Below the pieces are notes generated by a model that ran no database searches, was not told where the DNA came from, and was given only the letters and a program-made list of their open reading frames with translations. From NCBI GenBank assembly GCA_958510825.1, contig OY294048.1, positions 35,429,026 to 35,493,025 on the forward strand: DNA of 64,000 bases, written 5' to 3'. Position numbers and translations under genes: made by a program. This document shows, piece by piece, positions 31,546 through 42,340 of this stretch (position 1 is its first letter; each line of letters begins with the position of its first letter). Source of the stretch: Brachypterus glaber (Eukaryota > Arthropoda > Insecta > Coleoptera > Kateretidae).

Positions 31546-31660
31546 GAGTAGAGATATGTGTGAGTAGACATGTGTTTGAGTAGAGTTTTGTGTGAGTAGA
31601 GATGTGTCTGAGTAGAGAAGTGTGTGAGTAGAGATGTGATGAATAGAGATGTGTGTCGAT
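31546..31660. repeat. minisatellite, unit about 17 bp (GTGTGAGTAGAGATGT)
   Basis: About seven imperfect copies of GAGTAGAGATGTGTGT. Confidence 0.85.
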
Positions 31661-32044
31661 ATCTTTATATATAACCGAGAATTTTCGGATAAAAAAAAAC
31701 TTTACAAAAGCCGAAAAATTGCATTTTAATTAAACGGAAACAGGTCTAACTCACTCACACATAGGTACATATTTTATTTTTTGTGCCATCGTGGACAGGA
31801 AAAACTTTGTAGATTTTTTTTTTATTTGTAATGACCCTTAAGGACTCTTACACTGTTTAGTTTTGTTAAATTAGGCTTACCAACTTTATTTTTAAATTGA
31901 AGAAGTTTGAAAATGCAGAATACTTTACCTGAAACAAAAACTCTGATTAAAAAGTTGTCAGAACTAAACTTTTCTTAAAAAATTAAGCTTTATTTTCTCA
32001 CCATCTTTGTCAAAGAGATGGTATTTTAAGGGCATACAAGTAGA
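31661..32044. other. spacer
   Basis: Nothing recognised. Confidence 0.4.
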
Positions 32045-32070
32045 AAGCTGCTTTTAATTAAAAGCAGCTT
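32045..32070. repeat. 26-bp perfect palindrome
   Basis: AAGCTGCTTTTAA followed immediately by its exact complement, with no loop. Confidence 0.9.
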
Positions 32071-32109
32071 GAAGGAGGAGCCTGTTCACAGTGGTCCCAG
32101 AAAAAAATT

Positions 32110-32370
32110 GACAGTATTCTGTTTTTCTACGACTGCTTTAGAATGTAAGCAAATACACACACTTTTCAAACACAGAATGAATCCATTCTAGCTCTAGATA
32201 CGGTATGAATTTTTCGTATCAAGTGTTAGAATGAGCACATGTAGTGACATCTCTTGATTATAAAAGTAAAGAAAACTGTAGCAAAATTAGCAAAAATATA
32301 TATGTTTTACCATGAAATATTGAATAATTTAATGCAATTTAAAGTTTTGCGTTAAAATTACATGGAGTTT
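32110..32370. repeat. dispersed repeat, copy 1 (copy 2 at 50215-50490)
   Basis: TTTTTCTACGA-TG-TTTAGAAT, TAGATACGGTATGA, ATCAAGTGTTAGAATGAGCA and GCAATTTAAAGTTTTGCGTT recur in the same order and orientation in the second copy. Confidence 0.8.
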
Positions 32371-35140
32371 ATTAGTTTTTCTTAATATTTGACTAATGTT
32401 TTATCAATTTAGTTCAAAAAAATAAAACTGCTCCATCTATTGTTAAATATTTAAACCTGATATCTGTCACCACAATCTGACATAACCTTCAATTTTTGCA
32501 TTATAAATTGTAAATATGTGCTAAAATTAAATAAAAATCTTTTTTAAGTACTGATTTGATAAAATTATTAAATAACATTAATCGCTTTATTTAAAAATAT
32601 GTGCTTTGTTGCATTTACAATATCGAGTCACAAAAAACATTTTTTTTTAACCTTGTCCGCACTTTAAAGCCATACAGTGTTTCATATTTGCAGTTGAAGA
32701 AAAAGTATAGTCTGCAACACGTTTGGAATAGTCATTCCGCTCTCGCGGGGCCGTCATAGTCGCCTGCCGGCTCGTATGACAAACCTTCCGCTCGCGCGGA
32801 ATATTGTCTATTACATACTAGTTATAGAATATACTATTTTTTTTGCATAGGGCCATTTTTTTACCGCAAAAAAAGTGAAACCTCTGAAAAAAAATTTTTG
32901 TGGCTGAAATTTAGTACCCAAAAATTCAAAAATATATGTCATTTAAAAAAAAATTAACTTAGTTTCCGGCGAAACCGGAAGTGCAAAAAAGAATCCTACG
33001 ATCCTCTATGAAAATGACATTTGGCACACTCTTTTGTTCTTTAGAAAACGCATATCACACTAGTTTGATATTTTCACATCACCCTAGTGTGATATTTATG
33101 TATGGAGGGTTGTCTAATTTTATTAAGATATTTACCTCGTAGATTCTACGAATTTTATTCACCTTGTTTTATAAGCCATTTTCCACCTTTTACCACAGCC
33201 TTTTTTGATATATTTTATGTTTTTTATTTCAAATATTTCTATTTTTTCACGTCAAAAATAGAAACTATAGTTATAACGTTACTATTTTGACTATTACTGT
33301 CTAGATTTTTTAAAAATTACTCAATTTTGAATTAGTTACCTTTCATTTTATAAAAAACATGAAAATACACACTATTTTTCTTATGAAATGTAAAACTGTA
33401 CAATTTTACTGTCTTATATGGCAGAATAACCACAGAAATCTAATTTAACTAGCAAACTGTCAAGTTAGGCAACCCATTAAACAGCTATGTACTATAATAA
33501 TACCTATATTGTATTAAATATAAAACCAAGAAAACTAAAGATAAATGAAAATCATATTTCCTGTTCGACATACATATATAAAATGGTATGCTATTTATTA
33601 TTATTTTGTGTTTTGCTTTTCTTAAAAATTAATAAAAATTAGAAAATTTTAAAATAAGAAACTTCATATTTTTTCGGGATCGTAGGAAAAATTGTGTACA
33701 TAACTCGTTGGAAAGTGTATTTCATACACTCGTGGGGTTTGGACTTTAAAAAAAATATAATCTGCAAAAAATTTGCTTTGATCGGACTGAAAACAATCCA
33801 ATTTTAGTTGTCCATGGACTGAAACTCACCCGGTATATTATACTGTCACATGATTCCTGTGGCAAAAAAATAGTATGTCCAATTACAAGTTTAAAAGATT
33901 CTAGAATTAGATTCCTTGGACAAGACATTCGACAATTACATTATTTACATTGAATATAAATGGTGTAACATCGTTAGAATGTCCGTTTTTAGACAGTTTG
34001 TTACAGGCAATTGAATAAAATTACTCCAGTTAAATTTAGTCGGATAATAAATATTTAAATGTGTACCGCCGTTCGCAGGGGCCCCACAGGATTTGTGATG
34101 GGGGACAAGCCTATTCGGCTTCACGACAAAAAGTTCTTGTTAAATTCCCAAAAAGGGCCAGTTTTTTAATAAAAAACAGATTACATTCATTACCAACATT
34201 TAGCGCCGCAGGTGAAATTTTTTTATAAATCTTAAAGTACCGTATTCGGGGGCTACTTGGGCATTCCGGGGCTACGGGAACGTTGAATATTATTTTTGTA
34301 AGTTTTTCGTTTCAACGAAAAATTTTTGAAAAAAAAATAGTTTTCAAAAAAAAATATATATAAAAAAAAGAATTAAAAAAAAAATCGGAAGACGAAAAAA
34401 TAAAAATAAAAATTAGAAGAAAAAAAATCTAAAAAAAAATCATGTTTTTCTATAATAATTTCTTTTTCGAAGAACTAAAAAATTTTTGACAAAATTTTTG
34501 GAGTGTTAAGCCCATGCGTTACGTAATACTTGAACGTCCCAGAAGCGTTATCAGCGTGTTTTCGATATTTTCATAACCGGGTATATATATCCAAAACGGC
34601 AGGTTTAAAAAATCTTTAAAAAAATAGGAAGTACTTATTGATGGTCTTAACAAGTATGCAAAATATGAAAATAATTGGAGATGGTCGTGTCTCAACGCGT
34701 GTTGGTTAGTCTCAGAATAGCCCCCGTTAATAACGCCAAAAATCGATTGTCAACCACTAGTTAATAGTTTAAAAAACAATTTACAAAAACCTACATACAT
34801 AGACAGACAGGCAGACGGACGTAACTAACATACTATGTTCCGATGTAAGACGTTAAAAAAATAACCTTCCTTTCGTGTTGCTGTAGTCGGGTAAAAATAC
34901 AATCATAATAGACGACCTTGCACGAATTGTCGGTTGTTGTCATTTCACTTTTAATTCGATCGATCAGATTACAGATTGAATTGAATTTTGAACGTTTCCT
35001 TTTATAACGGCTGCCGACCACCCACCGCAAGCACGTAAGCGGTTCGGTTTCGTAATTGAATTGTTGAGTTTGAAAAGAGGGTTATGTCCAAATAAGCTGT
35101 TTTCGAGAAAACCTATAATTTGCATACCATTGCTGGTTTG
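32371..35140. other. spacer with minor fragments
   Basis: No gene recognised. Contains a GC-rich segment at 32735-32805 with CCGCTCTCGCGGGG and CCGCTCGCGCGG, a single arm of the 20573 hairpin (33707-33740), a CGCCGCAGGTGAAATTTTTTT motif near 34204, an A-rich tract at 34320-34440, and an isolated GGGAACGTTCAAG-family end at about 34506-34532. Confidence 0.4.
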
Positions 35141-36093
35141 GGTGAACTTACCGGACACAAAAAACAGGTCTAGTTTTGCACTAATTGTTCACTGTGGTAC
35201 TAAAATTAACAATTATAAATAAAATTAGATGCGGAAAACGTTGTTTTATTACTAAAAAATAACTTACATGGGAAAAATGGTAAATAATAATTAATTTTAT
35301 GAATCGCCATAATATTGCTGACATATTTCACGTGTGTACAGAGATGCGGCGTTGTCAGATTTTAATTTTGATTTAAAGTGTTTTCTTATATTATTCGGAA
35401 TGATTTCTTGTTTGAAAAATTAACAATATTTTTACACTGATTTTTGTTTTTATTACTAAAACTTACTGTTTTGAATATAATTAGGTGCGGAAAATTCAGT
35501 TTTTTGTTTTGTTAGAATTTTTATAACAATTTAATGGACGTTGGTTTACGTTAACGTTAGTTTACGTTGGTTTTTTCGTTATTTGGTTTTTTTTTTAATG
35601 GGAGAAGTTGGTTTACGTTAACAATGGTTGGGTTTGGTAGTTTGCTGGTTTGGTGTTTTTTTAATGGGAGGCGTTGGTTTACGTTAACAATGGTTTGGTT
35701 TGGTAGTTTGCTCTTTTGGTATTTTTTTTAATTGGAGAAGTTGGTTTACGTTAACGTTGGTTTATGTTGGTTTTGTGTTGTTTGCTGTTTTTTTTTTTTT
35801 TAATGGAGGAAGTTACTTTACGTTAACGTTACATTTTTTGTTAAAATTTGTACTATTATTTTAAATAAAATAAATGTACAAACTGACAACGCTGTTTATT
35901 AACTTAAAATTGTACCAACTTAAAGTGAAATGCGGTTAAAATCCCTAACTTTGTTTTAAAAATGCACTTTTTTTATTAATTTCTCGCTAATTTGTGAGTA
36001 ATCCGCAAATTGTTTTTGCAAAAATACTATTTAAGGTAAGTACTTTTTATTGGTTTAAAAAAAATAAGAATTCGTGTGTCCGGTAAGTTCACC
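35141..36093. mobile_element. 953-bp element with 19-bp inverted ends
   Basis: GGTGAACTTACCGGACACA at 35141 is repeated exactly in inverted orientation, ending at 36093. The interior is non-coding and contains a tandem array (35545-35830). No clear target duplication was seen (GCTGGTTTG left, GGCCCCCCA right), so the superfamily is unknown. The open frame 34964-35158 overlaps the left end by chance. Confidence 0.7.
35545..35830. repeat. tandem array, unit about 72-75 bp, about four copies
   Basis: Units contain GTTGGTTTACGTTAAC(A/G), GGTTTGGTAGTTTGCT, TTTGGT-TTTTTTTT and AATGG(G)AG. Copies are centred near 35575, 35625, 35690, 35755 and 35825. Confidence 0.8.
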
Positions 36094-36643
36094 GGCCCCC
36101 CATTGCTTTAAATTTACATCAAATTATTAATAAAAATAAATTATAAACCTTTAAAAAGGAACTACAAATAGTCACCTTTTTTATTATAGAGAAAAGAACA
36201 TCTTGGACATATACCCCTTTTAAAATTAAAATGAAAATTAGCATGGACAAACATCCATTAATAAAGGTGCATTGCGGCGAGAAAATTTGATGACTGGAGA
36301 CGAACAAAATTTTTGTGAGAAGGCAACTTTTTTGGCCCCTAGCACAAGTTTTTTAACTTATTTGGGGTCTCCATGCTGTTGTAGTATAAAAACATAAATA
36401 AATAAATATTTTTTTATAAAAAAAATTTTATTTTAATAATTAGGTTTTAAACTTACAGTGCTTGTCTAAAGTCCGCTCCCATTTAACTTAAACTGCTCGA
36501 CACTCGCGCGATATCCCGTATATATACGATGTTCATCGGACTTTTCAAAACTATTTAGTTCCGGATTTTAAATATTAATTTTAAATTTCTGTCTAAAAAG
36601 ACAACGTTTCTTTCAAAAAACACAAATTTAAAATACCTGGTTT
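36094..36643. other. spacer
   Basis: Nothing recognised. Confidence 0.4.
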
Positions 36644-36795
36644 AGGGAACGTTCAAGTATTACGTAACGTTAGGGGGGGTGGTGGTCATTTTGGAGTGTT
36701 ACGCCCATGTTAATGGTATAGGAAAATAGCGTTATATGGAGGGTGGGGGTCCACAATGATCAAAATTTGCGCTACGTAATACTTGCACGTTCCCT
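36644..36795. mobile_element. palindromic MITE of the GGGAACGTTCAAG family, short form
   Basis: Left end AGGGAACGTTCAAGTATTAC, right end TACGTAATACTTGCACGTTC then CCT, with a G-rich interior. Total length is 152 bp. Confidence 0.82.
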
Positions 36796-36862
36796 TATCT
36801 GAAAAACCAGGTACTTTAAACTTAGTATGTATTGTATTGATTTATAAACGGATAATAAACTA

Positions 36863-37103
36863 GGGAAACGTTCAAGTATTACGTAACGCAAAGTGTACCA
36901 AAATTCATACACTTCATACCCCGGTTCCCGCGTTATTAAAGGCAGTAGAGATTTTATACTTTGGCTACCCCCCCTAACACACCCCCTATTTGGGGAGGTA
37001 GCCAAAACATGAAATCTCTACAGCCTTTAATAACTCAAGAAACGGGGTATGAAGTGTATGAATTTTGGTACAATTTGCGTTACGTAACACTTGAACGTTC
37101 CCC
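36863..37103. mobile_element. palindromic MITE of the GGGAACGTTCAAG family, complete form
   Basis: The ends GGGAAACGTTCAAGTATTAC and GTAACACTTGAACGTTCCCC are inverted. Pairing continues through ATTCATACACTTCATACCCC and the GGCTACCCCCC/GGGGAGGTAGCC centre, so the whole 241 bp can fold on itself. The 19655-19864 copy shares the interior. Confidence 0.88.
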
Positions 37104-37261
37104 AGCCGTCTTGAATTAGCAAAAGTACTTTCTTATAAAAAAATAAAATAAATAATTCATTAATACAATTAGTAATTTTTGTAATTGTTTTTTCTGTGGA
37201 TATCGCTGTAAACAATTTTTTCTTTTGGGCAACAAAGGGGGCATGGAAAACAATAATACTA

Positions 37262-37566
37262 TTTATCCAATACATACAGATAATACGACAATTACCAGCT
37301 TTATTTTAAATAGATAAACTCAATAACCCCCGCGTAGCTTTTACTTTATTGAGTGGATTATTATGTATTTTACCCACTAAACTGTCACTTGTCAAATTAT
37401 TTTCTTGTAAATGTCATTAAAATTTTTAATAAAAATATGAATTCCTAAGCTATTTATTGGATAAAACCTTGTATGGCACTCATGGGTAAACCGATATTGC
37501 CCTCTTGAAAATTAATTTTCTCATGGTCAATATCTTACTTTACCCACTAGTACCATAAATAACTAT
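37262..37566. repeat. long inverted repeat, right copy (partner 27137-27433)
   Basis: Closely matches the complement of 27137-27433 along its whole length. It has a slightly longer variant near CTTTACCCACTAGTACC (extra AATATCTTA segment). Confidence 0.85.
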
Positions 37567-38364
37567 TTTTTGAACTTTTACGTGGTTTTCAGTTTTTTTC
37601 TTCTAATCGGAACAATTCAAAAGTTACGCCCAAAAATGTTTTACATTTTAATTCACATGTGAACACTGTGTACTTCACAGGTTTGCTCAATAAAAAAAAA
37701 AAGATAATGATATTTTTTGTGTAATTTTAATTTGCCTTTTAGGTGTCTCTTAAATTTTTCTTTTTTTTATGGTCCAAACAAATATTTAACCTCCTTTTTA
37801 CCCCCTTCCCCACCCGATTTTGCTCAAATGGGAACTTGTCCAAGATTATATAAAAATACATCTGCATACCAAATATCAAGTCTATAGCTTAAACAGTTCT
37901 TACGTTATCGTAGATACAGATAGGCAGACGTAATATTTTTTTTAGCTTATTCTGATATTTCTCGACGTTTGAGAAAAAAAAATAAGATGATTTAAGAATT
38001 TTATTTTTATGAGAAAGTAATAATTATTTTAATCTGCCTATATCTATAAAACACAAACTGCCTACATTTTCTCGTGATATTTACGACACTTCGATAGAGA
38101 AAACAAATACAATTTTATTCATGAATACCTTTCACGCGTCTGATTTACTTATCTTGAGCTTATCTATGAAAATGTGTGCATGGTTTGGACTTTTTAAGCC
38201 TATTTAAGTATAAAAATTTGTCCTTTTGTAAAGCTTTCACAGTTTTTTTTATATTAGAATATTAATTATTATATACTACAGACTGTAAAAAATATTTCCT
38301 ACAATTTTTATTATATTTATTATATTATATAAGACAAAAACTAAAACCGACTCCTTTATTATAA
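37567..38364. other. spacer and possible 5' part of the downstream retrotransposon
   Basis: Contains a GTTATCGTAGATACAGATAG block near 37902, related to 60130. Just before 38365 another frame encodes KTKTDSFIINRN, which may be element sequence separated by a frameshift. Confidence 0.4.
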
Positions 38365-40050
38365 ACAGAAACCAATGACAAAACTATAATAGCCAACGCA
38401 TTTAATGATTACTTTATCAATCCTCCTAAAAATATTGCTAAAGAATCCAAAAATAATTTAAATTTAGAGAGTATTAATAATAAAGATGGGAAAAGAATAC
38501 CAAATTCAATTTTTTTAGATGCTGTGTCTGAATTTGAACTTCTTCAACTAATAAATACTTTAAAAAATTCCTACTCATGTGGCACTGATAATTTTCCTGT
38601 TGCTATTATTAAAAAATGCTCTAAAGAAATAATAAAACCTCTTAGTCATCTTATCAATGAATGTTTAGTTGAAGGTTACTTTCCAAGTATCTTAAAAATA
38701 TCAAAGGTAGTTTGTCTACATAAGAAAGGAAATCCTAAACTTTTATCAAATTACAGACCCATTTCCCTTTTGTCAGTTTTTTCAAAAATTATAGAAAAAG
38801 TAATTTTTAAAAAAATTATAAATTTTTTAAATATAAATAATGTTTTAAATGCTAAACAACATGGTTTTCGGGAACATAGGTCAACCCTAACTGCTTTATG
38901 TGAAATATTTAACTATATTTATAACAATATTAGCGATAAAAATAAATTAATTGCTTTGTTTATCGACTTATCCAAGGCATTTGATTGTGTGGATCATGAG
39001 GTTCTATTAAAAAAATTAGAGGCTTATGGTTTACGCGGCAATTGTCTTGACATACTGAAGTCATGCCTTTCAAATAGAAAGCAAATTGTAAGTTTTTTTG
39101 GTGTTTGTTCGGATGAACTGGATATTGAGATAGGAGTACCTCAAGGGAGTGTTCTAGGACCTCTTTTATTTTTATTATATTGCAACGATATCGATTTTTT
39201 TATAAATATTTTTTGGTGTGCTTTTGCTGATGACTTTTCACTTTTGTCTTACAATCCTTCAATGAACGCACTAAGAATCAAACTCCAAGAAAACTTGCAA
39301 TCTGTCTTCGAATATTTTGCTAGAAATGGTTTAGTACTAAATCAGGACAAGACAGTTTTTATGCAATTCTATCCATACGGCGCCTACTATAAGGAGAGTC
39401 CCTTAATAAAACTGAATAACAAAACTATTCAACAAGTTACTTCTACAAAACTATTGGGGGTTTTTGTTGACTTTTCTTTAAACTTTAAAGATCATGTGGA
39501 TTACGTATGCAGTAAGTGCTGTAGGAACTGTTTTGCCCTGAAAAGACTACACCAAATATGTAGTGAAGATGTTGTTCGTACATTCTATATGTCTAATTTC
39601 TTATCTGTAGTAAGATATGCAATTATTTTATGGGGTAATACATCTACATCTGATAGAGTTTTTGTTATTCAAAAAAGGGCCATTAGAAATATGTTTGGAT
39701 TAAAATTTAGGGAATCCTGCAAAAATACATTTATAAACAAACGCTTATTAACTTTCCCAAGTCTCTATATTTTGGAAATGTTAAAATTTGTTAAATTAAA
39801 TATAAATAAATTCAAATTATTAAATAATTCTCATGGTTATGAAACACGTCATGGTACTAATATTGAATATCCCATTCATAGACTGGAATTACAAAAAAAT
39901 AATCCCTACTATTTTGGCGCGGTTTTGTACAATAAACTGCCTAGGCAGATAAGAGATTTGAGATATAATTTGTATATGAAAACTATTAAAAATATTTTGA
40001 TTTTAAATGCATTTTACTCGGTTGAGGAATTTTTGTCATACAATTTCTAA
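38365..40050 (+). CDS. non-LTR retrotransposon reverse transcriptase (N-terminally incomplete)
   Basis: The open frame has no upstream Met at 38365. The nominal start at 38524 is an internal GTG, so this is the 3' part of a longer ORF2. Motifs in order: IANAFNDYFIN (linker before RT), YRPISLLSVFSKIIEKV (RT fingers), LFIDLSKAFDCVDH (palm A), GVPQGSVLGPLLFLLY (palm B), FADDFSLLSY (palm C with the catalytic Asp pair), LNQDKTVFMQF and KLLGVFVD. A long C-terminal region with IQKRAIRNMFG follows. These order and motifs are those of I/Jockey-type elements. The enzyme performs target-primed reverse transcription. Without an endonuclease the copy is not autonomous. The ORF is AT-rich like its surroundings. 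Confidence 0.9.
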   Translation, partial: TETNDKTIIANAFNDYFINPPKNIAKESKNNLNLESINNKDGKRIPNSIFLDAVSEFELLQLINTLKNSYSCGTDNFPVAIIKKCSKEIIKPLSHLINECLVEGYFPSILKISKVVCLHKKGNPKLLSNYRPISLLSVFSKIIEKVIFKKIINFLNINNVLNAKQHGFREHRSTLTALCEIFNYIYNNISDKNKLIALFIDLSKAFDCVDHEVLLKKLEAYGLRGNCLDILKSCLSNRKQIVSFFGVCSDELDIEIGVPQGSVLGPLLFLLYCNDIDFFINIFWCAFADDFSLLSYNPSMNALRIKLQENLQSVFEYFARNGLVLNQDKTVFMQFYPYGAYYKESPLIKLNNKTIQQVTSTKLLGVFVDFSLNFKDHVDYVCSKCCRNCFALKRLHQICSEDVVRTFYMSNFLSVVRYAIILWGNTSTSDRVFVIQKRAIRNMFGLKFRESCKNTFINKRLLTFPSLYILEMLKFVKLNINKFKLLNNSHGYETRHGTNIEYPIHRLELQKNNPYYFGAVLYNKLPRQIRDLRYNLYMKTIKNILILNAFYSVEEFLSYNF

Positions 40051-40165
40051 TTTGTTATTTTTTTTTTCTTCTAATTTATTAATTTTTTTTTCTTTTGTTT
40101 TTGACTTGTCCTATATCAATGTAAATTGATCGATTGGAACAAATAAAGTTTATTATTATTATTAT
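38365..40165 (+). mobile_element. non-LTR retrotransposon with intact reverse transcriptase frame
   Basis: A single open frame runs from 38365 to 40050, followed by a short T-rich 3' untranslated region, AATAAA at 40142-40147 and a (TTA)n tail to about 40165. The endonuclease domain is missing, so the copy is 5'-truncated. The undamaged frame implies a younger insertion than the 21-22 kb copy. Confidence 0.85.
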
Positions 40166-40435
40166 ATTTATTTATAATTTATTTACATTTATGGTCGGTC
40201 CAGAATTTTAAAAGCAATTGTAAAATTTTGCTAAATTTCACCCTAATTTTCATAATATTGTAATTTTAGAACTTATATATAAGTTTCTTATTTTTCAGTT
40301 TTTTGAAGAAAACACTCACAGTTAAAAAAAAGTATCAACTTACGAATCACCCTGTGTGTACCTACCCAGCAATTTTCTTCTTGAAAATTAAAGGAGGCTT
40401 AATTTAGGAATAGTAAATATGTTAAATTTGATTAT

Positions 40436-40637
40436 GGGTAAATCCATAGTAACTGACGTTATAGCCGCCGAAAAAATTACACTTGCTTTTAAATATTTTA
40501 TCAAATTATTACTTTTTAAGATAACAATCTTTAATAATACTAAATAACAAATAATCTTTAATAATAACGTAATAAAATATTTAAAAGAAAGTGTAATTTT
40601 TTCGGCGGCTGTAACGTCAGTTACCATGGATTTACCC
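40436..40637. mobile_element. 202-bp palindromic MITE
   Basis: GGGTAAATCCATAGTAACTG and CAGTTACCATGGATTTACCC are inverted ends. The arms run about 75 bp through GCCGCCGAAAAAATTACACT. TTAT flanks both sides (40432-40435 and 40638-40641 read TTAT), a possible 4-bp duplication. Confidence 0.85.
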
Positions 40638-40739
40638 TTATCAACTTTTACAAAATCTAGTTTAAATGGAAAAATAATATCTATAAAAAAAAAGATACGA
40701 AGCGCCACCTCGTATCTTCTCGGATTTGGCGTACTCAAA

Positions 40740-40850
40740 GTATACTCGTGACAATCTGAGAATGCGACTCTGACGTCACAGCGCCTATTTAGTTTACGCG
40801 CTGTGACGTCAGTCGCAGTCTTAGATTGACACGAGTATACCTAAAGACCA
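40740..40850. repeat. 111-bp hairpin
   Basis: TATACTCGTGACAATCTGAG and its right-hand complement (CTTAGATTGACACGAGTATA) pair, as do GACGTCACAGCGC and GCGCTGTGACGTC, over a loop of about 12 bases. Flanking segments at 40690-40738 and 41035-41085 (GATACGAGGTGGC, TTTGGATTTTGCATACCCAA) are also inverted relatives, suggesting a larger element of about 390 bp. Confidence 0.75.
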
Positions 40851-41214
40851 TCACATACATTTTATACACTGAAAATGGACAGTTTATGATCAAAAAAAAA
40901 ATTAAATTATCGCAGTTGGCTTTGATCTGAAATATCTTAACACCCATCGGATTCAGATATGGCACACTCCATTCATCAGTAAAATAAATATTTTTATCAT
41001 AGTTGACTTTGGTCGTAATTGTCTTAAAGCCTAACAGATACGAGGTGGCACCCACCGAATTTGGATTTTGCATACCCAAATTATCTAAAACGCATCAAAC
41101 TATATTGCATACACTAAAAAACCACTGTTTAGAGATATACAAACCTATTAATTAAGCGAAGTTGGTTTTGACTTCATTTATATTAATTTCCTTAACAGTT
41201 ATAGTTTAACGCAC

Positions 41215-41345
41215 GGATCTGTGGCTACGGGAAATATGTTTGGAATGTGTGTGCAAGTGAGAGGTCCGTTGTAGGCACGCACGCCTTATAACGCTCTTGA
41301 CGGAAAGAAGAGAGCGCGAATGATTCCTCCCCCTTGCGTCGGAGA
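41215..41345. repeat. dispersed repeat, inverted partner of 29880-29995
   Basis: TTTGGAATGTGTGTGCAAGT, GCACGCACGCC, GAAAGAAGAGAGCGCG and CCTCCCCCTTGC are the complement, in reverse order, of the 29.9-kb segment. Confidence 0.6.
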
Positions 41346-42090
41346 CTTTTTTTCATGCGGAGAACTATTCGAGGTCGAATCAACCGGATTCGGATTCAGC
41401 ATTTAATTAAAACATATAAATGTTTACTTATTCCTTAAATAAATAAAATTCCTTTGAAAATAAATTGGTTATGTCTAAGTATGTATACATTTACGCTTAT
41501 GAAGTTTAACTATGGTCATAATTTATGCCTCGTAAATAATGATGCAGCTATATTCTTGGTCTGATTTTTTCCTCTCTATAAGTTAAATGACGTAATTTAT
41601 TTGAAATCAATTTTAAAATAGTGACAATATTTACTATTTACACACAGAGAAAAATATTTATAGGTAGATAAAATACTTGATATAAACATATTTAACTAAT
41701 TAAAAAAAAATCAATTATATTTGTTTCAAGTTGTTTCCAAGAAATTAGTATTAGTACTATTTTCTATTATTTTTAGTATTTTAGATACTCGGAATAAATA
41801 TCTGCTTGCCATATTTTATTAAACAATTAAAAAGTTGGATCAAGGCAGCAATGCAAAGCTATTATATCATACATGATTAGTGGTTTAAAAATGATAGTGG
41901 TATTTTTATTACCCATTGTGCTTTTAATAATTTTTGACATTTAGGTTAAATTGTTACATTTTATGTATTACAAATAATTATAAGAAAATGTCTTTAAAAA
42001 GTGAAACTTTATTTAAAATTATAATTATAGTAAGTTTTGTATTCTTAATGTGTTATTTAAATAAAATTTTACATTAGCTCGGCATATATA
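41346..42090. other. AT-rich spacer
   Basis: Nothing recognised. Confidence 0.4.
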
Positions 42091-42225
42091 CTACGGTAGA
42101 GAAGACTATTATAGCCTCGCACTCTTAAATCCCTCGCTGCTACGAAGCTCGGGATTTAATACGCTCGACTATAAAAAATGTCCTCTCTACGATAGAGACT
42201 CTACCTTGGTATATAATTACTATTA
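42091..42225. repeat. short foldback repeat, copy 2 (inverted relative to 2101-2221)
   Basis: The complement matches 2101-2221 closely, with an extra 13-14 bp near ACGATAGAGACTCTACC that duplicates the end motif. Both copies carry the same flank ACCAAGGTA / ATAATTACTATT. Confidence 0.75.
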
Positions 42226-42307
42226 ATTGTGTTTAACACCATAAAGTTATATAATAAGTGAGATTTACTTATTAACAACTTATGAATGGTAGCGGTTCCA
42301 GTTATTT

Positions 42308-42340
42308 AGGGGCTGTCCATATATTACGTAACGCAATTTT
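42308..42340. mobile_element. MITE end GGGGCTGTCCATATATTACG
   Basis: Resembles the terminal inverted repeats with a TTACGTAACGC core seen in the other families here. A TTACGTAACG near 42793 may be the other end, but the flanks do not match well. Confidence 0.4.

Noticed and set aside
34964..35158. 64-codon minus-strand frame starting MSGKFTQT as a candidate first exon of a gene
   Set aside because: The start coincides with the 19-bp inverted end at 35141, and no hydrophobic signal sequence follows.
27137..37566. Polinton/Maverick element bounded by long inverted repeats
   Set aside because: No DNA polymerase B, retroviral-type integrase, protease or capsid coding sequence was seen between the repeats.
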